Shown here piece after piece: positions 34,331 to 41,864 of a DNA stretch of 64,000 nt. This DNA comes from Pelomonas candidula (GTDB lineage: Bacteria > Pseudomonadota > Gammaproteobacteria > Burkholderiales > Burkholderiaceae_C). The DNA is taken from positions 186,001 to 250,000 of the forward strand of contig NZ_JBIGIC010000007.1 of assembly GCF_043555985.1 (NCBI RefSeq). Reading direction: 5' to 3'. A program made the translations under genes and the position numbers. The number at the start of each line of letters is the position of its first letter. Position 1 is the first letter of the stretch. The notes below the pieces were generated by a model. It made no database searches. It was not told where the DNA came from and was given only the letters and a program-made list of their open reading frames with translations.

Positions 34331-36328
34331 ATGAGCATGATGAAGACATGGAGTGGCCGCTGGCTGCTCGCGCTGATGACCGCGCTGTTGGCACTGGCGT
34401 CCTTCGCCGCCCGCGCGAACGACGTGGTGCTCAACACCACGCAGGACAGCTTCTACCCACGCATGATCCGGCTCGCCGCGAGCGGCGGCGCCAACGGCCG
34501 GCTGATCGCCTCGCACGACCTCGGCGGCAGCCAGTCGCTGATCTACGAGAGCACCAACCAGGGCGCGTCGTGGACGCAGGTGGGCAGCATCACGGTGCCC
34601 GAGACCTGGCACTGCTGCAGCACGCTGTGGGAGGTGCCGCAGACGCTGGGCTCCACCACCGCCGGCACGCTGTTCTGGGCCACCACAGGCCGCAACGGAA
34701 CCAACGCGTACTCGCTGCGCGTCTACCGCAGCACCGACGTGGGCCGCACGTGGACGCAGCTGTCCGTGCCCGCCACCGGCAGCACCGGCATCTGGGAGCC
34801 CGAGTTCATCGTCGACAGCGCGGGGCGCCTCGTGATGTTCTATTCCAGCGAGGAGTACAAGGCCGGCGGCTACAACCAGCTGCTGGCGCACAAGGTCTCC
34901 ACCGACGGCGGTGTGAGCTGGAGTGCCGACACCATCGACGTCGGCATCAGCGACAACGGCGACCTGCGCCCGGGCATGGCCGTCGTGCGCAAGCTGCCGA
35001 ACGGGACGTACGTGATGACGTACGAGATCTGTGGCTCGCGCGGCTGCGACGTCTACATCCGCACGTCCAGCAACGGCAGCAGCTGGGGCACGGCCAGCGA
35101 CATGGGCACGCGCGTCGAGTCCACGGCGGGCCACCACTTCAGCAACACGCCGACCGTCACGTGGATGAACGACGGCAGCTCGCAGGGCCGCCTGCTCGTG
35201 ATCGGCCAGATGCTCCGCCGCAACAGTGACAACAGCGTTGACGACGACAACACCGGCCGCGTCTACATGTTCAACACCGCTGGCGGCACCGGCACGTGGA
35301 CCGAGGCCGCCACGCCGCTGGCCACGCCCACCGGCACCGGTGGCGATGCCTGCACCAACTACAGCACCCAGCTGCTGGCGTCGGCCGACAACACCCGCGT
35401 GCTGGAGCTGGCCGGCATGAGCTGCCGCATCCAGTTCGCCAGCGCGCCGCTGAACAACCCGGTGGCCGACGGTGTCTACCGCCTCGTGTCCAAGAACAGC
35501 GGCAAGGTGCTGGACGTTGCGGGCTGCTCGACGACGCCCGGCGCCAACGTGCAGCAGTACACGTGGATCGGCGGTGACTGCCAGCGCTGGAAGGTGGCCA
35601 ACACGGCCAACGGTCTCTACACGATCACCGCCCAGCACAGCGGCCAGGCCTTGGACGTCAACGGCTGCTCGACGACCGCCGGCGGCAACGTGCAGCAGTA
35701 CACCGCCAACGGTCTGGCGTGCCAGCAGTGGCGCATCGAACCTGTCGGTGACGGCTATTACCGCGTCGTCAACCAGAACAGCGGCCTGGTGCTGGATGTG
35801 AACGCCTGTTCGACGGCCGCTGGCGCCAACGTGCAGCAATGGACGTGGCTGGGCGGCGACTGCCAGCGCTGGCACTTCGAGCGCGTCAGCCCCAACTCCG
35901 TTGCCAACGGCACGTACAAGGTCATCTCCAAGCAAAGCAGCCAGGCGCTGGACGTCAACGCCTGCTCGACGGCCGCCGGCGGCAACATCCAGCAGTGGCC
36001 CTACAGCGGTGCCAACTGCCAGCGCTGGAACGTGACGATGACCAGCGACGGCTTCTACGAGTTCACGTCGGTCAACAGCGGCTTGAAGATGGACGTGGAC
36101 AGCGGCTCGCTGCAGATGGGCGCCAACGTGCGCCAGTGGACCAGCAACAACGCGGCGGCGCAGCGCTGGGGCATCGAGTCGGTTGGGGCGGGTTACGTCC
36201 GCATCGTCAACAAGAACAGCGGTCGCGTGCTCGACGTGACCGGCTGCTCGACAGCCAACGGCGCCAACGTGGAGCAATGGGAATGGCTGGGCGGCGACTG
36301 CCAGCGCTGGCAGTTGGCTGCGCCTTGA
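34331..36328 (+). CDS. Secreted GH93-like exo-arabinanase with two ricin-type lectin modules
   Basis: A 665-residue secreted protein with a signal peptide to about residue 30 (ending ARAN). Residues 31-370 form a sialidase-like propeller of the GH93 type, with FYPRMIRLA, WHCCSTLWEVP, GIWEPEFIV, LRPGMAVV, CTNYSTQLL and Asp-box-like turns. Residues 376-665 contain six beta-trefoil repeats, each with a form of LDVNGCST, ANVQQ and CQRW, so two complete CBM13/ricin-B modules with QxW motifs; several repeats carry paired Cys. Ricin-type modules bind galactose or arabinose-containing chains, which would hold the enzyme on arabinogalactan or arabinan. A GGAG site precedes ATG 34331. The TGA stop is part of repeat copy B. 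Confidence 0.85.
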   Translation: MSMMKTWSGRWLLALMTALLALASFAARANDVVLNTTQDSFYPRMIRLAASGGANGRLIASHDLGGSQSLIYESTNQGASWTQVGSITVPETWHCCSTLWEVPQTLGSTTAGTLFWATTGRNGTNAYSLRVYRSTDVGRTWTQLSVPATGSTGIWEPEFIVDSAGRLVMFYSSEEYKAGGYNQLLAHKVSTDGGVSWSADTIDVGISDNGDLRPGMAVVRKLPNGTYVMTYEICGSRGCDVYIRTSSNGSSWGTASDMGTRVESTAGHHFSNTPTVTWMNDGSSQGRLLVIGQMLRRNSDNSVDDDNTGRVYMFNTAGGTGTWTEAATPLATPTGTGGDACTNYSTQLLASADNTRVLELAGMSCRIQFASAPLNNPVADGVYRLVSKNSGKVLDVAGCSTTPGANVQQYTWIGGDCQRWKVANTANGLYTITAQHSGQALDVNGCSTTAGGNVQQYTANGLACQQWRIEPVGDGYYRVVNQNSGLVLDVNACSTAAGANVQQWTWLGGDCQRWHFERVSPNSVANGTYKVISKQSSQALDVNACSTAAGGNIQQWPYSGANCQRWNVTMTSDGFYEFTSVNSGLKMDVDSGSLQMGANVRQWTSNNAAAQRWGIESVGAGYVRIVNKNSGRVLDVTGCSTANGANVEQWEWLGGDCQRWQLAAP

Positions 36329-36465
36329 CCCCTCGTCTGGTTGCGCCGCGCTGAACGCGGGCGCACCCAGCCGGTCCCCCGAGGGGACGGCGATGCCCGC
36401 GGCGTCGGGCCGCGGGCACATCGCCAGCGCGGGCCGGCTTGGGAGCGGCCCGGTGCTCGGCCCGC
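36325..36465 (+). repeat. Structured intergenic repeat, copy B
   Basis: The opening box TTGACCCCTCG contains the TGA stop of the GH93-like gene. Hairpin 1 pairs CTGG and TGCGCC with GGCGCA and CCAG around a GCGCTGAACGC loop, with one mismatch. The box GGTCCCCCGAGGGGACGG is identical to copy A. Hairpin 3 keeps the outer stem GGCGATG / CATCGCC and CA bulge, but the inner stem is CCCGCGGC / GCCGCGGG with loop GTCGG. The 3' part reads GGGCCGGCTTGGGA and GCTCGGCCCG. The next gene's AAGGAG site follows within ten bases. Confidence 0.85.
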
Positions 36466-36484
36466 AATTCAAAAGGAGATATCG

Positions 36485-37471
36485 ATGAAATTGCACACCT
36501 GGCTTGCCGGTGTGCTGCTCGCGGTCACGGGCGTGGCCCGTGCCGCCGACGCAGCCCCGGGCGGCTACCTGTTCGCCCACATGACGCACGCGCGCTACGG
36601 CGTGCTGCACTACGCCGTCAGCACCGACGGCCTGCACTGGAAGCGCCTGAACCACGGCAATGCCGTCAACGAGGAGTACCACGGCCACCCGTCCATCGTG
36701 CAGGGCGGTGACGGCCGGTACTACCTCGTGGGCAACCAGAGCGACGAGGACAAGGAGATCCGCTTCTGGGTCTCCGACGACCTCATCAAGTGGACCAGGT
36801 TCGGCACCTACAAGCCCGACCTGTCGACGTTCGAGGGCCAGCCCCATCCGCTGCAGGCGATGGGCGCGCCCAAGCTGTTCTTCGACAAGGCATCGAGCCG
36901 CTTCGTGCTGATGTGGCACACGCCGAACGTCCCCAGCTCGCCGGACGACCCCGAGCGCTACTGGGCCAGCCAGCGGACGATGTACGTGACGTCGAAAGAC
37001 CTGCGCACATTCGACGGCGTTCCGAAGCGCCTGTTCGACTGGGACATGGCCACCATCGACACCTTCCTCGTCGAGAACCCGGCCGGCGGCTACTGCGCGG
37101 TGCTGAAGGACGAGCGCTTCCCGTCGTACAACTGGACGACCGGCAAGACCATCCGCATGAGCTGCGCGCCCAACCTGCTGGGGCCGTACCCGGAGCCTGG
37201 CCCGTCGCTGAGCCCCGCCTTCCGTGAGGCGCCGACGCTGATCCGCGCGCCCAACGGCCAGGACTGGCTGCTGTACTACGAGCAGTACGCCGGCACGAGT
37301 TACGGCCTGTCGATGGCGCCGCGGCTGGAGGGGCCGTGGATCGAGGTCTGGGGCAACTCGGGCATCAAGGAGTGGAACCGCTTCGAGATGCCCGCCACGC
37401 TGCGCCACGGTTTCATGATGGCCGTGACCAGGCAGCAGCTGGACGCGCTGCTGAAGGCGTACCCGGAGTGA
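36485..37471 (+). CDS. Secreted five-bladed propeller glycosidase (GH43-like)
   Basis: A 328-residue exported protein with a signal peptide MKLHTWLAGVLLAVTGVARA. The mature part shows repeated propeller strands typical of the GH43/GH32 superfamily: HYAVSTDGLHWKRL, GHPSIVQGGDGRYYLVG, RFWVSDDLIKWTRFG, MGAPKLFFDKASSRFVLMW and REAPTLIRAPNGQDWLLYYE. The last Glu is a candidate general acid, and an Asp in the second blade is a candidate base, but I cannot assign the triad with confidence. Context suggests an arabinosidase or galactosidase. A very strong AAGGAG precedes the ATG at 36485. Repeat copy B separates it from the GH93-like gene. It is the last gene of the polysaccharide island. Confidence 0.75.
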   Translation: MKLHTWLAGVLLAVTGVARAADAAPGGYLFAHMTHARYGVLHYAVSTDGLHWKRLNHGNAVNEEYHGHPSIVQGGDGRYYLVGNQSDEDKEIRFWVSDDLIKWTRFGTYKPDLSTFEGQPHPLQAMGAPKLFFDKASSRFVLMWHTPNVPSSPDDPERYWASQRTMYVTSKDLRTFDGVPKRLFDWDMATIDTFLVENPAGGYCAVLKDERFPSYNWTTGKTIRMSCAPNLLGPYPEPGPSLSPAFREAPTLIRAPNGQDWLLYYEQYAGTSYGLSMAPRLEGPWIEVWGNSGIKEWNRFEMPATLRHGFMMAVTRQQLDALLKAYPE

Positions 37472-37499
37472 AACCCGGCGGGTCATCCGGTCTTCTAGG

Positions 37500-37862
37500 A
37501 TGCCTCGCATGATCGACAAGCTCCACCTCGTCCGCGCCTACCTGTCCGCCTACGCCGCGCGCGACCTCGCCGCCATCGAACCCATGTTCGCCGACGCGAT
37601 CACGCTGCGCGACTGGAAGATCCGCGTCGTCGGCAAGGCCGCGGCGCTGGACGAGACGCGCAAGAACTTCGAGGCCGTGCAGAGCCTCGCCATCGACGTG
37701 CTCGCCGCCTACGAGCGCGACGGCGGCGCGGCGGCGGAGCTGAAGATCGTCATCGACGGGCGCGACACGATCCATGTCGTCGACGCGTTCGACTTCGATG
37801 CTGCGGGCCGCATCACGGCCATCCGCGCCTTCATCGGCCGCGGCGACGAGCACGTGGCTTAG
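37500..37862 (+). CDS. NTF2-like (SnoaL-type) protein
   Basis: A 120-residue small alpha+beta protein with the NTF2/SnoaL pattern: an N-terminal helix MIDKLHLVRAYLSAYAARD, the LAAIEPMFADAITLRDW turn, then strands ending with HVVDAFDFDAAGRITAIRAF. The fold forms a cone-shaped pocket used for ketosteroid isomerase-like or ligand-binding roles; no specific function can be given. A second ATG at 37509 is also a plausible start. It lies 28 bases after the GH43-like gene, and its stop overlaps the convergent cfa stop by 3 bases. Confidence 0.75.
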   Translation: MPRMIDKLHLVRAYLSAYAARDLAAIEPMFADAITLRDWKIRVVGKAAALDETRKNFEAVQSLAIDVLAAYERDGGAAAELKIVIDGRDTIHVVDAFDFDAAGRITAIRAFIGRGDEHVA

Positions 37863-39034
37863 GGCCGAACGGATCGATAGACGCCGCGCCGCTCCGGCCC
37901 GCTCAGCACCAACTGCCACAGCTGCCCCTGGCGTGAGCGGAAGAAGCCCGCGCAGCTCAGCAGGTAGTAGCGGAACATGCGGCGAAAAGCCTCGTCGTAG
38001 CTGCTGCTCAGCCTCGGCCATGCGGCCTCGAAGCGCTCGGCCCAGTGCATCAGCGTGCGGTCGTAGTCGGGGCCGAAGTTGTGCCAGTCCTCGATGACGA
38101 AGCGGCCTTCGATGGCACCGGCCAGCTCCACCGGCGACGGCAGCTTGCCGTTGGGGAAGATGTAGCGCTCGATCCACGGGTCGGTGTGCGGCGCGCGGCG
38201 GTCCACGCCGATGGTGTGCAGCAGGAACAGCCCGTCCGGCGCGAGCAGGCGGCGCGCGGTGTCGAAGTAGGTGGCGTAGTTCTTCAGCCCCACGTGCTCG
38301 AACATGCCCACGGAGACGATCTTGTCGAAGCGCCCCTGCAGCGAGCGGTAGTCCTGCAGCCGCAGCGTGACGGGCAGGCCCAGGCAGCGCTGCTCGGCCA
38401 CGGCCAGCTGCTCCTTGCTGATGGTGACGCCGGTCACGCGCGCGCCGAAGCGCTCGGCGGCGAAGCGCGCCAGCCCGCCCCAGCCGCAGCCGATGTCCAG
38501 CAGCGTCTCGCCGGGCTTGAGCTCCAGCTTGCGGCAGATCATCTCCAGCTTGTGTTCCTGCGCCTGCTCCAGGTCACGCGCGTGCGCCCAGTAGCCGCAG
38601 GAATAGATCATGCGGGAGTCGAGCATGGCCTCGAAGACGTCGTTGCCCGCGTCGTAGTGGCGCTCGCCGACCTGGTGGGCGCGTGCCACCGTCTGCAGGT
38701 TGAACAGGCGCTGGCGCAGGCTCTCCAGCAGCAGCTGGATCTTGGCGGTGGCCGGTGCGGTGCGGTCCAGCTCGGCGCGGATCAGCCGCTCGAACATGAT
38801 GTCCAGCCGGTCGCAGTCCCAGTCGCCGTCGACGTAGGCCTCGCCGGCGCCCAGCGACCACTGGGTCAGGATGCGGCGGTAGGCCCGCGCGTCGTTGACG
38901 CGCATGTCCCAGGCGCGCGTGCCGTTGATCTGCACGTCGGCGCGCGCGAGCAGCTCGCGCAGCACTTCGGGAGGGCGCACCGCGGGTTGCGGTTGCGGGC
39001 CTTGCGGCCGGGTGAGTGTGGCTTCCGAGGTCAT
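37859..39034 (-). CDS. cfa: Cyclopropane-fatty-acyl-phospholipid synthase
   Basis: A 391-residue SAM-dependent enzyme that adds a methylene bridge to unsaturated acyl chains in membrane phospholipids, often at stationary phase or under acid stress. The SAM site is LLDIGCGWGG. The family marks YDAGNDVFEAML, YSCGYW, QEHKLEMICRKL, VGMFEHVGLKNY, HTIGVD and ERYIFPNGKLPS are all present. The ATG at 39034 is preceded by AAGGAG. The 131-base gap to the hydroxyproline epimerase gene should hold its promoter; no clear -35/-10 pair stands out. Confidence 0.93.
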   Translation of the reverse strand: MTSEATLTRPQGPQPQPAVRPPEVLRELLARADVQINGTRAWDMRVNDARAYRRILTQWSLGAGEAYVDGDWDCDRLDIMFERLIRAELDRTAPATAKIQLLLESLRQRLFNLQTVARAHQVGERHYDAGNDVFEAMLDSRMIYSCGYWAHARDLEQAQEHKLEMICRKLELKPGETLLDIGCGWGGLARFAAERFGARVTGVTISKEQLAVAEQRCLGLPVTLRLQDYRSLQGRFDKIVSVGMFEHVGLKNYATYFDTARRLLAPDGLFLLHTIGVDRRAPHTDPWIERYIFPNGKLPSPVELAGAIEGRFVIEDWHNFGPDYDRTLMHWAERFEAAWPRLSSSYDEAFRRMFRYYLLSCAGFFRSRQGQLWQLVLSGPERRGVYRSVRP

Positions 39035-39165
39035 CGGCACAGCTCCTTTCCAACGACGCCTGTGGCCCTGTTGGGGCCTTGTGGCTTGGTGTATGCAGGG
39101 AGTGTGCCGGCAGGCGCGCTGCGCCGCCGTTTGAAATTGCAATGGCCCGGGCGGCGGGTGCGGGA

Positions 39166-40110
39166 TCAGCCCAGGCCCCAGCCGAAAGGGTCGTCCGGGT
39201 CGATGATCAGCGTGGCTTCCGCGCTGATGAAGGCGCGGCCGCGGATGGTGGGAACGATGCTTGCCCCGTCCGCGGGCTGCGCCTCGTACCAGCCCTCGAA
39301 GACGCTGCCGATGACGCTGGCCTGGCGCCACACCTCGCCGGCCTTGAGCTTGCCTCGTGCGGCCAGGCAGGCCAGCTTGGCGCTGGTGCCGGTGCCGCAG
39401 GGCGAGCGGTCGTACTGGCGGCCGGGGCACAGCACGAAGCTGCGGCTGTCGGCCACCTGCGGGTCGGCGTCGGCGAAGAGCTCGATGTGGTCGATGACGG
39501 TGCCGCCCGCACCACGATGGCCTTGCGCGTGCAGCGCCTCGCCCAGCATCGCGGCGTAGTCCGTCAGCGCGTGGACGCGGTCGGGCGTGACGGCCTGGCC
39601 ATGGTCGGCGCAGAGGAAGAACCAGTTACCGCCCCAGGCGATGTCGCCGGTCACCGTCTGCCCCGTCGGCAGCGTGACGGCCACGTCCGCCGCCAGCCGG
39701 TAGGCCGGCACGTTGCGCACGCTGACCCGGCCGTCGTCGTGCAGCGTGGCGCGCACATCGCCCACGGGTGTCTCGACGACATGCTCGCCGGGCGCGATGC
39801 GGCCCAGGTGGGCCAGCGTCGCAACGAGGCCGATGGTGCCGTGTCCGCACATGCCGAGATACCCCGCGTTGTTGAAGAAGATGACGCCGGCCGTGTGCGC
39901 CGGGTCCTGCGGTGTGCAGAGCAGGGCGCCGACCAGCACGTCGCTGCCGCGCGGCTCCAGCAGCGTCGCGCGGCGCCAGCGGTCGTGGCTGCCGCGCAGC
40001 AACGCCAGCCGCTGGGCCATCGAGCCCGTGCCGACGTCGGGAAACCCGTCGATGACGACGCGCGTGGGTTCGCCGCCGGTGTGCGAGTCGATGGCGTGGA
40101 TGTAGTTCAT
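39166..40110 (-). CDS. 4-hydroxyproline 2-epimerase (proline racemase family)
   Basis: A 314-residue cofactor-independent epimerase. The two catalytic cysteines are present: Cys88 in GMCGHGT and Cys238 in SPCGTGTSAK. Proline racemases and hydroxyproline epimerases share these, whereas dehydratases have Thr at the second site. With the DapA-family gene immediately upstream, conversion of trans-4-hydroxy-L-proline to the cis-D epimer is the best assignment. The ATG overlaps the upstream stop (ATGA). The dehydrogenase and semialdehyde dehydrogenase of the pathway are not in the window. Confidence 0.88.
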   Translation of the reverse strand: MNYIHAIDSHTGGEPTRVVIDGFPDVGTGSMAQRLALLRGSHDRWRRATLLEPRGSDVLVGALLCTPQDPAHTAGVIFFNNAGYLGMCGHGTIGLVATLAHLGRIAPGEHVVETPVGDVRATLHDDGRVSVRNVPAYRLAADVAVTLPTGQTVTGDIAWGGNWFFLCADHGQAVTPDRVHALTDYAAMLGEALHAQGHRGAGGTVIDHIELFADADPQVADSRSFVLCPGRQYDRSPCGTGTSAKLACLAARGKLKAGEVWRQASVIGSVFEGWYEAQPADGASIVPTIRGRAFISAEATLIIDPDDPFGWGLG

Positions 40111-41021
40111 GGGCGGCTCTGGCAGTCGGCGGGCCGCGTCGCCAGCGCCTGCGCGACGAGCGCCTCCACGCGCTGTCGCTCCGCGCCCACCAGTGGCAGC
40201 CGCGGGCGGCGCATGTGCTCGCTGCCCACGCCCACCAGCGCGTCGATGAGCTTGAGGTTCTGCACCAGCTTGGTCGACACGTCCAGGTGCAGCAGCGGCG
40301 TCATCCAGCGGTAGATGTCGCGCGCCTCGTTCCAGCGGCCGGCCTGCATCAGCTCGAACAGCGTGACCGTCTCGCGCGGGAAGGCGCAGCCCACGCCGGC
40401 CAGCAGGCCGTCGCAGCCCAGCGCCAGGCCTTCGAAGGCGAGGTCGTCCACGCCCATGAACAGCTGGTAGCGGCTGCCCAGCAGGTTGCGCAGGTCGGTG
40501 ATGCGGGTCACGTCGCCGCTGCTTTCCTTGATGGCGGCCACGTGCTCGCAGTCGGCCAGCTCGGCGAAGTGTTCGGGCTTCAGGTCCACACGGTAGGCGA
40601 CCGGGTTGTTGTAGACCATCAGCGGCCGCTGGGCGGCGGCGGCGTAGGCGCGCACATTGGCCATGGCCTCGCGTGCGTCGGCCACGTAGATGACCGATGG
40701 CATGACCATGTAACCGGCCACGCCCAGCGCGTTGGCGCCCTCGATGAAGCGCAGCGCCTCGCGCGTGCTGGGCTCGGAGACGGTGGCCAGCACCGGCACG
40801 CGGCCGTTCGCAGCGTCCAGCGCGCAGCGCGCGACGGCCAGTTTCTCGTCCAGCGTCAGCGTGCTGGCTTCGCCCAGCGAGCCGCAACAGACGACGCCGT
40901 GGATGCCGTTGCGGATCTGGAAGTCGATGTGGCGCGCCGTGCCCGCGAAATCGAGGCTTTCATCGGCGTGGAACTTGGTCGTGACGGCGGGGAAGACGCC
41001 GCGCCAGGGGACGTTGTGCAT
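40107..41021 (-). CDS. DapA-family lyase, probable 1-pyrroline-4-hydroxy-2-carboxylate deaminase
   Basis: A 304-residue TIM-barrel aldolase-family enzyme. The Schiff-base Lys is Lys165 in AAIKESSGD, the Tyr of the catalytic relay is Tyr137 in PLMVYNNPVAY, and the GSLGEASTLT loop binds the keto acid. The coupled hydroxyproline epimerase points to the deaminase of hydroxyproline catabolism, which makes 2-oxoglutarate semialdehyde, rather than lysine synthesis. The longer upstream frame to 41372 is not family-like. The ATG at 41021 fits; no strong ribosome-binding site is seen, but a small ORF with a very strong one lies just upstream (41051-41167). Confidence 0.85.
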   Translation of the reverse strand: MHNVPWRGVFPAVTTKFHADESLDFAGTARHIDFQIRNGIHGVVCCGSLGEASTLTLDEKLAVARCALDAANGRVPVLATVSEPSTREALRFIEGANALGVAGYMVMPSVIYVADAREAMANVRAYAAAAQRPLMVYNNPVAYRVDLKPEHFAELADCEHVAAIKESSGDVTRITDLRNLLGSRYQLFMGVDDLAFEGLALGCDGLLAGVGCAFPRETVTLFELMQAGRWNEARDIYRWMTPLLHLDVSTKLVQNLKLIDALVGVGSEHMRRPRLPLVGAERQRVEALVAQALATRPADCQSRP

Positions 41022-41050
41022 CGCTGGGCTCCGGTGCGCTGAGGGCGCCA

Positions 41051-41167
41051 TCATGGCGCAAGCTGCAGCGACAGCCTGGGGTTTGTGTGAAGAAGTCCGA
41101 AGCGATGTAAAGGCCGGCGAAAACAGCCCTTCTTTTTGAAGTATCGACAGGCACTGCCGATACCCAT
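41051..41167 (-). CDS. Possible 38-residue upstream ORF of the hydroxyproline operon
   Basis: ATG at 41167 is preceded by GGGAGGT at ideal spacing and opens a 38-codon basic ORF, starting MGIGSACRYFKKKGCF and ending QLAP, which stops 29 bases before the deaminase start. It is Lys/Arg-rich with two Cys and has no recognised homology. It could be a leader peptide or a small protein. The start region lies inside a 9-bp inverted repeat (41156-41204) that could hide or expose the ribosome-binding site. Confidence 0.35.
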   Translation of the reverse strand: MGIGSACRYFKKKGCFRRPLHRFGLLHTNPRLSLQLAP

Positions 41168-41204
41168 GATGACCTCCCTTGGTTTTTTGTCGTGAGGTAT
41201 CGGC
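41156..41204. promoter_or_regulatory. Long-spaced inverted repeat GCCGATACC / GGTATCGGC
   Basis: A perfect 9-bp repeat spans 41156-41164 and 41196-41204, 31 bases apart. A further GTATCG (41141-41146) pairs with CGATAC (41158-41163). The right arm ends directly at the ATG of the plus-strand gene at 41205, and the left arm covers the first codons of the minus-strand small ORF. It could be a shared operator or a pair of competing RNA hairpins. Confidence 0.45.
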
Positions 41205-41849
41205 ATGAGCACAGTCAGTAGCTTGAGCAGCAGCAATGTCTCGGTGTATTCGCCGACGACGACCCGGGCCAGCAGCGCGTCCGACCCGGACGGTGATGGC
41301 GACAACGACGGCGGACGCGTCCACCACGGCCACCGCGGCAAAGGTCCGGAGGGTGGCGGCATGGCTCAGCAACTGATGGCGGCGCTTCAGAGCCTGGGCC
41401 TGACGGCGCCGGGCACGTCGTCGGCGTCCAGCAATTCGTCCTCCTCATCTTCCTCGACGAGCAGCGACAACAGCAGCAGCCCGTCGACGGACGCCACGGG
41501 CAAATCCACGCTGCGCAAGGACATGCACGAGTTCATGCACCAGCTGTTCGACGCCGCCCGCCAGGCAGAAAGCAGCAGCTCGTCGACGTCGACCAGCGCC
41601 GACGCCGGCAAGAACGGCTTCTCCCAGGGGCTGGCCGCCGTGCTGGCCGAGGTCAACGGCGGCAACGCGCCCAGCGGGCTGCAGTCGGCGTTCGACCAGC
41701 TGAAGTCGGACCTGACGGCCAGCAGCGGGACGTCCAGCAGCTCGGTGACCCTGCAGGACCTGCTCGGCAAGCTGCAGAGCAACGTCGGCTACAGCGGCAC
41801 GTCGACGACGACGGCCGCCAGCGGCATCGCGGTCAACACGGTCGCCTGA
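41205..41849 (+). CDS. Ser/Thr-rich, low-complexity hypothetical protein
   Basis: A 214-residue acidic-to-neutral protein of unknown function. The N-terminus is Ser/Thr/Val-rich, followed by DPDGDGDNDGG, which resembles a calcium-binding EF-hand-like loop, and a His-rich HHGHRGKG stretch. A conserved-looking MAQQLMAALQSLGL helix, a poly-Ser linker (about 75-100), LRKDMHEFMHQLFDAARQAE and later short helices SGLQSAFDQLKSDL and LQDLLGKLQSNVGYSG follow. No signal peptide is evident. Similar Ser-rich proteins with DGDGDND are frequent in Burkholderiales, but I know no role. GAGG lies upstream of the ATG. Confidence 0.6.
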   Translation: MSTVSSLSSSNVSVYSPTTTRASSASDPDGDGDNDGGRVHHGHRGKGPEGGGMAQQLMAALQSLGLTAPGTSSASSNSSSSSSSTSSDNSSSPSTDATGKSTLRKDMHEFMHQLFDAARQAESSSSSTSTSADAGKNGFSQGLAAVLAEVNGGNAPSGLQSAFDQLKSDLTASSGTSSSSVTLQDLLGKLQSNVGYSGTSTTTAASGIAVNTVA

Positions 41850-41864
41850 CGCGGCGCGGCGCGC

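Noticed and set aside
34184..37519. 1111-codon open frame on the minus strand opposite the GH93 and GH43-like genes
   Set aside because: It runs through repeat copy B and two clear exported enzymes; composition is that of an antisense frame.
40107..41372. Longer start for the DapA-family protein at 41372
   Set aside because: The extra residues are low-complexity, cross the start of the Ser-rich gene on the other strand and are absent from the family.
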